From Bin76 sp963665765 (GTDB lineage Bacteria; Actinomycetota; Acidimicrobiia; Spongiisociales; ZC4RG35): a stretch of DNA of 64,000 nucleotides. Position numbers and translations under genes: made by a program. Where the stretch lies: the NCBI GenBank assembly GCA_963665765.1, contig OY762464.1, positions 2,604,001-2,668,000 on the forward strand, written 5' to 3'. Positions 1-8,850 of the stretch are shown piece after piece. Position 1 is the first letter of the stretch. Every line of letters starts with the position of its first letter. Under the pieces are notes generated by a model that saw only the letters and a list, made by a program, of their open reading frames with translations, was not told where the DNA came from and ran no database searches.

Positions 1-1
1 C

Positions 2-211
2 AACCTGTATCGGGTGTTGCAGGTGGTCCGCCAACTTCGCTCCCATGCCCAAATCCTGATCATCACCCATCAACCGCAGACCGCCGAGTTCGCCGAGGTG
101 CTGTATGGGGTCACCATGCCGCCGGGAGGAACCACCCAGGTGGTCTCCCGCCGCATGGAACGAACCGAGGCTCCGGTCGAGGCATTCCCGGCCCAGGGCC
201 GCTCCGCGTAG
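2..211 (+). CDS. smc: Chromosome segregation protein SMC, C-terminal end (partial)
   Basis: This is the last ~69 residues of an open frame that enters from outside the window and has no start here. It contains an ITHQPQTAEFAEVLYGVTM segment that matches the end of SMC ATPase heads: the D-loop/H-loop region, the conserved LYGVTM stretch, then a short tail. SMC proteins form the ring of the condensin-like complex that compacts and separates chromosomes. The identification rests on this short motif plus position: ftsY lies 8.6 kb downstream, and smc-ftsY is a frequent bacterial neighbourhood. Other SMC-like or RecN-type ATPases are less likely because of the GVTM element. Confidence 0.72.
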   Translation, partial: NLYRVLQVVRQLRSHAQILIITHQPQTAEFAEVLYGVTMPPGGTTQVVSRRMERTEAPVEAFPAQGRSA

Positions 212-340
212 GAGCAAGGTGGGTTGCTATCGGGCCGGTGAGCCTGCCCGTGGGTCTTCGGGGTGGTCGCAAGGGTGGGTGTCACAGGCGCTCGGTATTC
301 TGAAAGTGTCCCGCAGAAGGCGTTGGCTACGGGTGGAGCG

Positions 341-2062
341 ATGGAAATAGCAATGGAATCGGTGGGCAGGGTGCTGGGCACCGATGAGTCGACCCCTCTG
401 GCCTTTTGGGTAGGGGTGGCCGAGGATCAGCATCTGCAACTTGACGACATCGTGGCGGTTGATCGGATCCTGCCGACCGGAGAGATCATTTCGATCTTTG
501 GAGTGGTCGGGCAGATGCGCGCCCGCTATGAGGGCGCCCGGTTCGACTCGGATGTGTTCTTGATCGCCTCGGGGATTCTGCCGGCCGACGTGTCGGAGGC
601 AGCGCAGGTTCAGGTAACGCGGATCGTGCCGGAAACCTTCGTTCCGCCCTTGCCGGGGTCCGAGGTGCGTCGGGCGGTCGGCGACGAACGGGACGCCGCC
701 CTTGACATGACCGAGGTGGAACGAAAGTTGCCGGCCGGCCTGACCCGGGACGGACGGCAGGCGGTCATGCTCGACCTCGATTTCCTGGACGGCACCAAGG
801 GCGCCCATGTCAATATCTCAGGAATCTCGGGGGTCGCCACCAAAACCAGTTACGCAACGTTCCTGCTCTACTCCCTGTTCAATTCGGGTGTGCTGGGCGC
901 CGCCGCGGCCAATACCAAGGCCCTCATCTTCAACGTCAAGGGCGAAGACCTGCTCTTCTTGGACCATCCCAACAACCGCCTGGACGAAGAACAGCGGTCA
1001 CACTACGCAACGTTGGGACTGCAGGCCGCGCCCTTCCGGTCACTTCGGATCCTTGCTCCACCACGCATCGGCGACCCCAATGGCACACCCCATACCGGCG
1101 CTCGGGTTACCGGTGTTCGCCCCATGTACTGGACGGTTGCCCAGTTCTGCCGGCAAGGGCTATTGCCCTTTTTGTTCGCCGACGCCGAAGACGAACGACA
1201 GCAGTACACGATCGTGGTGCATTCGGTCGCCGCCCAGTTGGAACGCCACGCCAAGAATTTCAACCCTTCTGACGGTGCGGTCCGTATCGACGGCCGGACG
1301 GCCCGCACGTTTTCCCAGCTGGTCGAGATCATCTGCGACAAGCTCCTCCCCGAAGACCCCGACACTCCCCCCGACCCCCTGTGGACCGGACGATCGGTCC
1401 ACACCGGGACGATCAGGGCGTTCGTGCGCCGGCTCTCATCGTCCGAGCGCCACGTTGCCCATCTGATCAGGGCCGATATCGACAACGCCGAAACCCATGC
1501 TCTGGACCTCGACTCCCAGCAGGTCACGGTGGTCGACCTGCACCTGCTCCACGACCGAGCGAAGCGGTTTGTGGTTGGGGTGGTGCTCCGACAAGCGTTT
1601 GAGGCCAAGGAACAATCCGGTACGGCCGAGCCCCTGCAATTCGTGGTGCTCGACGAATTGAACAAATACGCCCCGCGGGCGTCGTCGAGCCCCATCAAGG
1701 AAATTCTGCTGGATGTGGCCGAGCGGGGTCGCAGCCTGGGAGTCATTCTGATCGGCGCCCAGCAGACCGCCAGCGAAGTGGAACGGCGGATCGTTTCCAA
1801 TTCGGCGGTGCGGGTGGTGGGTCGGTTGGATACCGCCGAGGCCGGACGCGAGCAGTATGGTTTCTTGCCCGCCGCCCAACGCCAACGGGCCACGATCCTC
1901 AAACCCGGCGCCATGTTCGTCTCCCAGCCGCGCCTTCCGGTGCCGGTGCTGGTCGAGTTTCCTTTTCCGGCATGGGCCACCCGGTTCGCCGAAGCCGATC
2001 TGGACGGAGGGATCGGCGGGCGGGGCGGTCAGCCTGACGACCCATGGGATGGTCTGATTTGA
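341..2062 (+). CDS. herA: HerA-like DNA translocase (HAS-barrel plus FtsK/HerA ATPase)
   Basis: A 573-residue ATPase of the HerA/FtsK superfamily, expected to form a hexameric ring that pumps DNA during end resection with the NurA nuclease. Residues ~1-110 look like the N-terminal beta-barrel of HerA. The Walker A-like loop is near residues 161-170 (GISGVATKTS) and carries Thr-Lys-Thr instead of Gly-Lys-Thr. Walker B is near residue 434 (VVLDELNKYAP), followed by a GAQQTASEV sensor-like segment. The ATG at 341 is preferred over upstream codons because GGTGGAG precedes it and the fold begins there. It is the first gene of a run with sbcD (11 bases on), sbcC and a NurA-like gene, which supports the HerA call. 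Confidence 0.82.
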   Translation: MEIAMESVGRVLGTDESTPLAFWVGVAEDQHLQLDDIVAVDRILPTGEIISIFGVVGQMRARYEGARFDSDVFLIASGILPADVSEAAQVQVTRIVPETFVPPLPGSEVRRAVGDERDAALDMTEVERKLPAGLTRDGRQAVMLDLDFLDGTKGAHVNISGISGVATKTSYATFLLYSLFNSGVLGAAAANTKALIFNVKGEDLLFLDHPNNRLDEEQRSHYATLGLQAAPFRSLRILAPPRIGDPNGTPHTGARVTGVRPMYWTVAQFCRQGLLPFLFADAEDERQQYTIVVHSVAAQLERHAKNFNPSDGAVRIDGRTARTFSQLVEIICDKLLPEDPDTPPDPLWTGRSVHTGTIRAFVRRLSSSERHVAHLIRADIDNAETHALDLDSQQVTVVDLHLLHDRAKRFVVGVVLRQAFEAKEQSGTAEPLQFVVLDELNKYAPRASSSPIKEILLDVAERGRSLGVILIGAQQTASEVERRIVSNSAVRVVGRLDTAEAGREQYGFLPAAQRQRATILKPGAMFVSQPRLPVPVLVEFPFPAWATRFAEADLDGGIGGRGGQPDDPWDGLI

Positions 2063-2073
2063 GGCCGGCTTAA

Positions 2074-3237
2074 GTGAGGCTGCTTCACACTTCCGACTGG
2101 CATGTCGGAAAAGCCATCCGAGGGATTTCCCGGGCGGATGAGCATCGGGCGGTACTGGCGGAGGTCGCCCTGATCGCCGAGCAGGAAGAGGTTGATCTGG
2201 TGATCGTCGCCGGTGATGTGTTCGACTCGTCGGCGCCCACCGCCGAAGCAGAAGAAATTGTTTATCAGGCTCTCCTCAACCTCTCCGAGACCGGAGCCGA
2301 GGTGGCGATGATCGCCGGCAATCATGACAATCCCCGCCGGTTGCGGGCGATTACGCCCCTTTTGCGGCTCGGGCGGGTGCATGTGGTTGCCGAGCCAACC
2401 CGACCCGACGACGGGGGCGTCCTCCCATTGAGAGCTCGTAGCGACCGAAGCGAGATTCGTCTGGCGATGCTCCCCTTCGTATCCAAGCGCGGCATCGTGC
2501 GCGCCAAAGACCTCATTGGCAACCAAGCCTTCGAGCACGCCCAGCAGTACAGCGAGCGTATGCGCCTGCTGATTGCGGCGCTGTGCGATTCGTTCCGGGG
2601 TGACACCGTCAACCTGCTCACCGCCCACACTTTCGTGCTGGGTGGCGCGATGGGAGGCGGCGAACGACCGGCCCACCTGGTTGAAGAATATGCCGTTATG
2701 GCACAGTCCTTCCCGGTGGCGACCATGAGCTACGGGGCGCTCGGTCATCTCCACCGGCCCCAACGGGTCGGACCGGCGCTCTATTACTGCGGTTCTCCGC
2801 TGCAACTTGACTTCGGCGAAACCGATCAGACCAAACAAGTCAATATCGTCACCTTGGAACCGGGCCTACCAGCCGATGTCCAAGCCGCGCTGCTCACCTC
2901 GGGGCGGCCGCTTCGGACACTGAGCGGGACGCTCGACGAACTTGCCTCGATGAGCACCCAAGACGATGCCTGGCTGAGGGTGGTCGTGAAAGGTCCGGGC
3001 CGGGCAGACCTGGCTCGGACTGTGCGCCAAGTACTCGGCCCCGGCGTGGTCGACGTACGGGTGGAATCACCCCAAACGGCCGGCAGGCAACGGCGATTCG
3101 ATCATCGCAGCCACTCGCCACAAGAGTTGTTCGGTGAGTATCTCACGCACCAGAATGTCAAAGACACCCGGGTCAGTGACCTGTTCGGTGAGCTGTTGGA
3201 CGTCCACGGCGACGGGCCGGCGGGACGGCAGTCATGA
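2074..3237 (+). CDS. sbcD: Exonuclease SbcD/Mre11 subunit
   Basis: A 387-residue calcineurin-like metallophosphoesterase, the nuclease subunit of the SbcCD (Mre11-Rad50) complex that opens hairpins and trims blocked DNA ends. All signature motifs are visible in order: HTSDWHVGK at the N-terminus, AGDVFDS, AGNHDNPRR, TAHTFVLGG and GALGHLHRPQ, supplying the two-manganese site. The C-terminal third is the capping and SbcC-binding region. Translation starts at GTG 2074; the frame gives MRLLHTSDWH, the usual start of the family. The stop overlaps the sbcC start by 4 bases, typical of coupled translation. Confidence 0.95.
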   Translation: MRLLHTSDWHVGKAIRGISRADEHRAVLAEVALIAEQEEVDLVIVAGDVFDSSAPTAEAEEIVYQALLNLSETGAEVAMIAGNHDNPRRLRAITPLLRLGRVHVVAEPTRPDDGGVLPLRARSDRSEIRLAMLPFVSKRGIVRAKDLIGNQAFEHAQQYSERMRLLIAALCDSFRGDTVNLLTAHTFVLGGAMGGGERPAHLVEEYAVMAQSFPVATMSYGALGHLHRPQRVGPALYYCGSPLQLDFGETDQTKQVNIVTLEPGLPADVQAALLTSGRPLRTLSGTLDELASMSTQDDAWLRVVVKGPGRADLARTVRQVLGPGVVDVRVESPQTAGRQRRFDHRSHSPQELFGEYLTHQNVKDTRVSDLFGELLDVHGDGPAGRQS

Positions 3238-6101
3238 GACCCTTGCAACTATCTATCAAGGGCTTTGGGGCCTTCCGAGAGCCGACCCACATCGACTTCA
3301 CCGACATCGACCTGGTAGCGCTGGTGGGCCCCACCGGTTCGGGCAAATCAACCATCATCGACGCCATCACCTTCGCGCTGTACGGCACGGTCGCCCGCTA
3401 CGAAGACAACCGCTTGGTGGCGCCGGCGATCAACCAAACCAGCACCGAGGCTCGGGTGGCCCTCGACTTCGAGCTCAACCAACAGGTCTACACGGCCGTC
3501 CGGGTGGTGCGCCGCACCACCGGCGGTGGGGCAACCACCCGGGAGGCGCGTCTGGAACAAGCAGAGCGGGTTCTGGCGGGTGACGCCGCGTCGATGTCGA
3601 AAGAGGTTGAGGAGCGGTTGGGACTGAAGGTTGGGCAGTTCAATCGGACGGTGGTGCTTCCCCAGGGCAAGTTCGCGGCCTTTCTCCACGACAAGCCCGG
3701 CGACCGACAAACCACTCTGGTTCGGTTGCTCGGTCTGCAACTGTATCGGCGGATAGGCCAAGAGGCGCGAAGCAGAAAAGCGAAAGCCGGCAACCATGCC
3801 GACGCCCTCCGGTCCGAACATGCCAAAGCAGCCAGGGAGTTGACCGACGAACAGAGGGTGGGACTGGAGGGCCGCATAGCCGCCCTGGCCGCCGCATCCG
3901 AACGGTGGCGCCGCGACCGCGCCCAAATCATGGCTCTCGAAGCCGAAACCGGCGACCTCAAAGATCGTATCGGGTCGCTGGACGAGAGGATCGATCGCAT
4001 GAGGGAGATGGCGGCGCCCGCCGACCTGGACGACTTGGCCGATCAGATCACCACCGCCGAACAGTCTCAGTCAGAGGCAGAGGCACTGCGTTCTGAGTGG
4101 AGCGTGATTCGAAGACTGGCGGACCATGCCCTCAAGTCCGGTCCCGACCCCGTCGCCGTGCAACTGGAACTGAGCATCCACACCGAACTGGCGGAACGAG
4201 CCCGGGCTCATCAGATGATCGCCCGGAAACTCTCCGAGTCGATAGCCAAGTACCGGTCCGCCTCCGGCGAAGCCGATCGAGTCAGAGAAACGCAAGAGGA
4301 ACTGAAGCGGTGTGTGGAGGAAAACAGAAAGATCGAGGCAGACGCTCGCGCGGCCCGCGACGCCCAAGTCACAGTTGCGCAAATCGAGGGTTGGGAAAGG
4401 TTGCATAACCGTCACCAGGCGGCGGTTGAGAAAGCGTCCGTCATCGATCAAGCCGTCCGATCCGTCGAGGAGGCGCTGCCGTCGCGGCGCGCGGCCTGCC
4501 AAGATACTGCATCAACCGCCGCGGCGACTTCGGCGCGGGTGGCAGATCTTCAGCTCCGAGCCGGGGTCCTCGGACACCTCGACCTGCTGGAAGTGGGCCA
4601 GGACTGCCCGCTGTGTTTGCAGGAAGTATCCCGGTTGCCGGCGCACGACTTCCAAGACGCTGATCTCCGCCGGGCCAAGGAACAAAAGGACCTCGCCCAG
4701 GCCGCGGCCGCCGCTGCCCAAGAGGCATACAACCAGGCGGTCGTCGAGTTGAAGGGCCGGCAGGCGGCCGCTTCCTCAGCTCGTTTGGCCGCCCAAAACT
4801 GCCAATCCGATGTTGCTTCCCTTCCACCGGCCGAGCAACTCGACGCCCTTTTGGCAGAAGCGCAGCAGTTGGCCGAGGCCGCGGTCTTGGCAGAAAACGC
4901 CACCCAAAAAGCTGAGATCGCCGCTCGGCGGCACCTGTCTTCCCCGGCCTATGCCGAGGCGCTGGGCACCGAGAAACAAGCCTTTGAACAACAGACCCTC
5001 CTCATTGTCGAAGAGCGCACTCTTGAAAAGCAACTGGCGTCCTTGCGGGTCAAAGTAGATGCTATCCCCGGAGAGGAAGAACTGCGCGCCCGATTGGCGG
5101 AGGCCAACCGCTTACGCGCTGAACTGGACGAAGCTGATTCCCAACTACAGAACGCCGAAGCCCGGCACAAACATGCCGCCGACCAGCTTGGCAAAATGAA
5201 CAAACGGCGCCAACAGGCGACCGCGCTGCTCAATGCTGCCCGCGATCGAGTGGCGCCATTCGGGCCGCCTCCCATCGACCCATCCGATCTGGTGGCTGCC
5301 TGGGCAACCCTGACCGATTGGGCCGATGAGCAAACCCGGGCCGCCCGGGTGGAACGGCGATCCGTCATGGAGAGAAGGTCCGAGCAGGAGAAGCGACGAG
5401 CCGGGTTGGCCGAGAGCCTCAGGTCCCTGTGCCATGAGGTGGTGGGCCCAACCGATCCCCTCGCCGACCCCGAGGAACTCGGCCGTCTGCTGACCGATAA
5501 TCTGGCTGCCACCAAGACCGAACTCACCCACTTCGACCGACGCATGGTTGAGCTCAAGGACCTGGAAAAGCGCATCGAAGCGCGGGACGAACAGGCCCGG
5601 GTTGCCCACCATCTCGGCCGGTTGCTGCGCACCGACGGCTTCGAGAGATGGCTGATGGAAACCGCACTCCATCGGTTGGTGGAACAGGCGACCAAGCAAC
5701 TCTTCGAACTTTCCAACGGTCAGTACTCCCTGGAACTCCATGGAGGCGACTTTTTTGTCCGAGACCACACCAACGCCGACGAGTTGCGCCGCGCCCGAAC
5801 GCTGTCAGGTGGCGAGACCTTCCTCGCCTCCCTTTCTCTGGCTCTGGCGCTGGCCGACGCCACCGCCGAGATGTCCACCGGAGTGGTTCCGGCCATGGAG
5901 TCGATCTTCTTGGACGAAGGATTCGGAACACTCGACCGGCACACCCTCGAAACGGTTGCCACCGCGGTTGAGGAACTGGGCGCCGGCGGCCGGCTGGTCG
6001 GAATAGTCACTCACATCCGGGAACTAGCCGACCGCATGCCGGTGCGACTGGAACTAACCAAGACCGGCGGGTCGGCAACGGTCGAACGGATCGATATTTG
6101 A
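3234..6101 (+). CDS. sbcC: Exonuclease SbcC/Rad50 subunit
   Basis: A 955-residue SMC-like ATPase that partners SbcD. The N-terminal half-head has Walker A GPTGSGKST near residues 33-41. Long coiled coils follow, with the zinc-hook motif CPLC near residues 457-460 at the apex, where two complexes dimerise through a shared zinc ion. The C-terminal half-head has the ABC signature LSGGE near residue 858 and Walker B IFLDEGFGTLD near residue 891. Length and order are normal for actinobacterial SbcC. It overlaps sbcD by 4 bases, and its stop overlaps the start of the next gene (TGATG), so the resection genes are translationally coupled. Confidence 0.95.
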   Translation: MRPLQLSIKGFGAFREPTHIDFTDIDLVALVGPTGSGKSTIIDAITFALYGTVARYEDNRLVAPAINQTSTEARVALDFELNQQVYTAVRVVRRTTGGGATTREARLEQAERVLAGDAASMSKEVEERLGLKVGQFNRTVVLPQGKFAAFLHDKPGDRQTTLVRLLGLQLYRRIGQEARSRKAKAGNHADALRSEHAKAARELTDEQRVGLEGRIAALAAASERWRRDRAQIMALEAETGDLKDRIGSLDERIDRMREMAAPADLDDLADQITTAEQSQSEAEALRSEWSVIRRLADHALKSGPDPVAVQLELSIHTELAERARAHQMIARKLSESIAKYRSASGEADRVRETQEELKRCVEENRKIEADARAARDAQVTVAQIEGWERLHNRHQAAVEKASVIDQAVRSVEEALPSRRAACQDTASTAAATSARVADLQLRAGVLGHLDLLEVGQDCPLCLQEVSRLPAHDFQDADLRRAKEQKDLAQAAAAAAQEAYNQAVVELKGRQAAASSARLAAQNCQSDVASLPPAEQLDALLAEAQQLAEAAVLAENATQKAEIAARRHLSSPAYAEALGTEKQAFEQQTLLIVEERTLEKQLASLRVKVDAIPGEEELRARLAEANRLRAELDEADSQLQNAEARHKHAADQLGKMNKRRQQATALLNAARDRVAPFGPPPIDPSDLVAAWATLTDWADEQTRAARVERRSVMERRSEQEKRRAGLAESLRSLCHEVVGPTDPLADPEELGRLLTDNLAATKTELTHFDRRMVELKDLEKRIEARDEQARVAHHLGRLLRTDGFERWLMETALHRLVEQATKQLFELSNGQYSLELHGGDFFVRDHTNADELRRARTLSGGETFLASLSLALALADATAEMSTGVVPAMESIFLDEGFGTLDRHTLETVATAVEELGAGGRLVGIVTHIRELADRMPVRLELTKTGGSATVERIDI

Positions 6102-7048
6102 TGCATTTCAGCGTGGAGTCGTGGGCGCCTCAATACGGAGCTTCGATCACCTCACCGTCTGCCGAAGACGCCGACCATCAAGTTGATGTCACTGTCGAGC
6201 GGCCGCTCCACGATTGGGCCCCGATCGACACGGGGCCGGTCACCATTCCCGATGAGATCGTCTTTATCGATGGGATCCAGCGCATCGATGCCCGAATCTG
6301 GATCCACCACGACGGCATCCCCATACCGGCCGTTTGCGCCTCCTTAGCGGCCGGGGCCGTGGTCTGTTGGCCGGACGGAGCGGTGACCGAAGGCGTGCGG
6401 ATCGCCCGGGCGTTGATCGCGCCGGCCTCCTCGATCGCCACTCCGATTATCACGCGGCACGCTACCTACGAAATGACCCCCGCCCGGGATGCGACTCCCG
6501 AAGCTGCCTATCTGACGATTCACAGCATCCGTCAAGAGCTTGAGACCAGTGTCGCTCGTTCGATAAATCACGACCTCATCGTATTCGACGGTCCACTGCG
6601 GGGACATCACCCCCAGTTCGGGGTGGGCTATGTCAAGACCCACCACAAGATCTACCTGCCGCAGCAATTGCAGCCGCTGCTCGGCAGCCTCAACGAGGGA
6701 CAACGAACCCCCATCTTTTTTCTCTCCAGTGGCCCGAGCGGCGCTCGCTGGTCCTGGTATCTGCGCCTGCCCGGCCCGGCAGTTCACCCTTTGGCCGGGA
6801 TCGTGCGGCTCGAACTACCCGGTACGGGAAGCGCCGCGGTCGCCGCCCGACGCGCCGCCTTGGTAAGTTCCAGTCTGCCTCGCTATGCCAGTGAACCCCA
6901 CAAGGAACCCCGAGCGCCGCAGAACCTATATCCCATTGCCGGCCTCGAGCAACAACTTAGCCGACGACTCGGGGATCCGTTGCTTTTGGAACGGGCCCTG
7001 CGAGTTGCGGCGACACCTCAAAGTCAAAGAACCCGGATCGGATTGTAA
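6101..7048 (+). CDS. nurA: NurA-domain nuclease
   Basis: A 315-residue protein with the pattern of NurA, the 5'-3' nuclease that works with HerA in archaeal-type end resection. Visible elements are an N-terminal acidic strand (IVFIDGIQRIDARIWI), a middle DLIVFDGPLRG strand with the second acidic residue, VGYVKTHHKIYLP carrying the conserved lysine, and a C-terminal RWSWYLRLP...GIVRLE block. These match the NurA fold in order. The start is the ATG overlapping the sbcC stop. Physical coupling with HerA, SbcD and SbcC supports the function. Divergence from archaeal sequences is large, so the call rests on motifs and context. Confidence 0.78.
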   Translation: MHFSVESWAPQYGASITSPSAEDADHQVDVTVERPLHDWAPIDTGPVTIPDEIVFIDGIQRIDARIWIHHDGIPIPAVCASLAAGAVVCWPDGAVTEGVRIARALIAPASSIATPIITRHATYEMTPARDATPEAAYLTIHSIRQELETSVARSINHDLIVFDGPLRGHHPQFGVGYVKTHHKIYLPQQLQPLLGSLNEGQRTPIFFLSSGPSGARWSWYLRLPGPAVHPLAGIVRLELPGTGSAAVAARRAALVSSSLPRYASEPHKEPRAPQNLYPIAGLEQQLSRRLGDPLLLERALRVAATPQSQRTRIGL

Positions 7049-7077
7049 ATGGGTAAGATCCAGAGAAGGTGATGGCC

Positions 7078-7683
7078 ATGACTGACACCGTGAAGAATGG
7101 GAAGGCCGGATTGTATTCCGTCGGCCATTCGAGTCATCCGTTCGAACGCTTTTTAGAGCTCCTCAGCGAATATGAGATCGAGGTTGTAGCGGATGTGCGC
7201 ACCTCTCCCTATTCGAGATACAGTCCCCAGTTCGACCAACGAGATCTCCGATACGGCTTGAGGGAAGTGGGTTTGCACTACATGTTTCTGGGGAAGACGC
7301 TGGGAGGCCGTCCTGAGGGGGATCGATTCTATGACTCAGAAGGGCACATTTCTTATGGTCGGGTAGCTAAAACCGATTGGTTCCGATTGGGACTGAATCG
7401 GCTCCGTGAAGGGGGCGCCAAGTTCCGGACAGCCATGCTATGCAGCGAAGAAGACCCAAAAGATTGTCATCGCTTTCTTCTCGTCACACGTGCTCTCCAC
7501 ACGGTTGGTGAGAAGGTTTCCCACATTCGCGGCGATGGCTCTCTCCAGAGCAGTAGAGACATCTCCGCATTTGATCCTGAGCACAGGGTGTTCTCTCTAT
7601 TCGGGGAGGAGGTGAAGAGTTCATGGAGATCTACACGATCGGCTTTACCAAGAAGGCCGCTGAGGACTTCTTCGCGCTCTTGA
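7078..7683 (+). CDS. DUF488 family protein (first copy)
   Basis: A ~201-residue DUF488 protein. The family hallmarks are visible: an N-terminal LYSVGHSSHPFERFLELL, VVADVRTSPYSRYSPQF, a LGGRP turn and the LCSEEDPKDCHRFLL motif with paired acidic, Cys and His residues. The molecular function of DUF488 is not established. ATG 7078 is preferred because AGAAGG lies 8 bases upstream; ATG 7072 is closer than usual. The 3' end overlaps the next DUF488 gene by ~60 bases in another frame, so the last ~20 residues (Arg/Ser-rich) may be read-through beyond the folded domain. Base composition is lower in GC than the resection genes, hinting at separate acquisition. Confidence 0.8.
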   Translation: MTDTVKNGKAGLYSVGHSSHPFERFLELLSEYEIEVVADVRTSPYSRYSPQFDQRDLRYGLREVGLHYMFLGKTLGGRPEGDRFYDSEGHISYGRVAKTDWFRLGLNRLREGGAKFRTAMLCSEEDPKDCHRFLLVTRALHTVGEKVSHIRGDGSLQSSRDISAFDPEHRVFSLFGEEVKSSWRSTRSALPRRPLRTSSRS

Positions 7684-8060
7684 AACAAAATGGCATCCGG
7701 CGGCTGGTGGACGTGCGGGTCAGCCCTTCCTCACATTTGGCCGGCTTCGCCAGGCGACGTCACCTTGTCTATTTTCTCAGAGATTTGGTGGGCGCAGACT
7801 ATGTTCATGAGCCGATATTGGCGCCCACCGAAGAACTTCTCAAGTCTTATCGCAACCGGGAAATAACTTGGGCCGAATACGAGGAAGCCTTCTTGGAACT
7901 CCTATCTCAACGCAGGGTCGACAATAAGATTTCGACTGACCTGTTCGCTCTAAGAACAGTTCTCTTGTGCAGCGAACCAACCCCTGAGTTCTGCCATCGG
8001 CGGCTGGTGATAGATCATCTCGCCCGGCATTGGGGTGATGTGCAAGCTGTTCATTTGTGA
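7623..8060 (+). CDS. DUF488 family protein (second copy)
   Basis: A compact 145-residue DUF488 protein, only distantly similar to its upstream neighbour. It has the N-terminal MEIYTIGFTKKAAEDFF, VDVRVSPSSHLAGFA and the C-terminal LLCSEPTPEFCHRRLV motif with Cys-Glu and Cys-His. GGGGAGGTG lies just upstream of ATG 7623, inside the first copy's frame, so the pair is translationally linked. Two different DUF488 proteins in tandem suggest a heteromeric or two-step function, but none is known. A likely dual-OB protein gene follows 13 bases later. Confidence 0.8.
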   Translation: MEIYTIGFTKKAAEDFFALLKQNGIRRLVDVRVSPSSHLAGFARRRHLVYFLRDLVGADYVHEPILAPTEELLKSYRNREITWAEYEEAFLELLSQRRVDNKISTDLFALRTVLLCSEPTPEFCHRRLVIDHLARHWGDVQAVHL

Positions 8061-8073
8061 AAAGTGATGTATT

Positions 8074-8775
8074 GTGCGGATCGTTATAAATCATCTGACT
8101 CGCATGGAAAAGCCTTATGTGTGCGTGGCGGGAATTCGCTCGGATGGGTTGCATGTCCGTCCCGTGCTTGAAAGTGGCCGGCTGGGACGTGATCTACTCT
8201 GCAGCAGGGGCGGCCCTTTCGCCCTGGGAGCCGTCGTAGACCTTGGTAGCGCACGCCCACGTCCGGTTGTGCCCGAAGTGGAAGATGTTGTCTGTTCACT
8301 ATCACGGGTTCGATCGGAGCAAATGTTGAAGGGTGTTACCTTCGGGAACCTCCTGAAAAGGTCGGCGAAAGCCTCCCTTAGCGAGATCTTTGGTGATGAT
8401 CTCCTTCGTATGAGCCGAACCGCGACGGCAGTTCCCAAAGGAGCAGGCATCGCTTCTCTCGGAGTCCTCCAAGTGCGTGGCCGGGTGTCGCTCTTTTCCA
8501 CTTTATCGTTTGAGAAACCTCAGATAAGATGCACCTTTGCTGACCAGGGTCTTGGTGAACTATCACTCAAAGTAACCGACCTCCGACTTTGGGAGGTAGA
8601 TCATAAAACTCCGGTACTATCCCGACTCAAAGCTCTTGAAAGCCGCCTCAGCGACTGTCTGGTTGCGGTCGGGCTCGGAAGAGCTTATCGTGTTCCCACC
8701 TATCCGGGGAGTTGGCACTGGCTTCAGATCAACAACATTTATCCGCTTGAGGACCCGCTCTGGGCTAGAGAGTGA
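8074..8775 (+). CDS. Putative dual OB-fold domain protein
   Basis: A 233-residue protein that resembles the dual OB-containing family: the N-terminal RIVINHLTRM, a CVAGI strand, LHVRPVL, and a GGPFALGAVVDLG block are its typical elements. OB folds usually bind nucleic acids or small ligands; no catalytic motif is seen. The gene starts at GTG 8074 with no strong ribosome site, and ATG 8104 is an alternative that would remove the first conserved strand. It follows two DUF488 genes at short spacing, so the three probably form one functional cassette. The family assignment is from memory of motifs and is moderate. Confidence 0.55.
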   Translation: MRIVINHLTRMEKPYVCVAGIRSDGLHVRPVLESGRLGRDLLCSRGGPFALGAVVDLGSARPRPVVPEVEDVVCSLSRVRSEQMLKGVTFGNLLKRSAKASLSEIFGDDLLRMSRTATAVPKGAGIASLGVLQVRGRVSLFSTLSFEKPQIRCTFADQGLGELSLKVTDLRLWEVDHKTPVLSRLKALESRLSDCLVAVGLGRAYRVPTYPGSWHWLQINNIYPLEDPLWARE

Positions 8776-8850
8776 GAACACTACGTGGGCAGCCGGTTGG
8801 AGGGGAAGGAAGCCACCGCGGAGGTCTCTGGACTGTGAAGTACGAATAGA

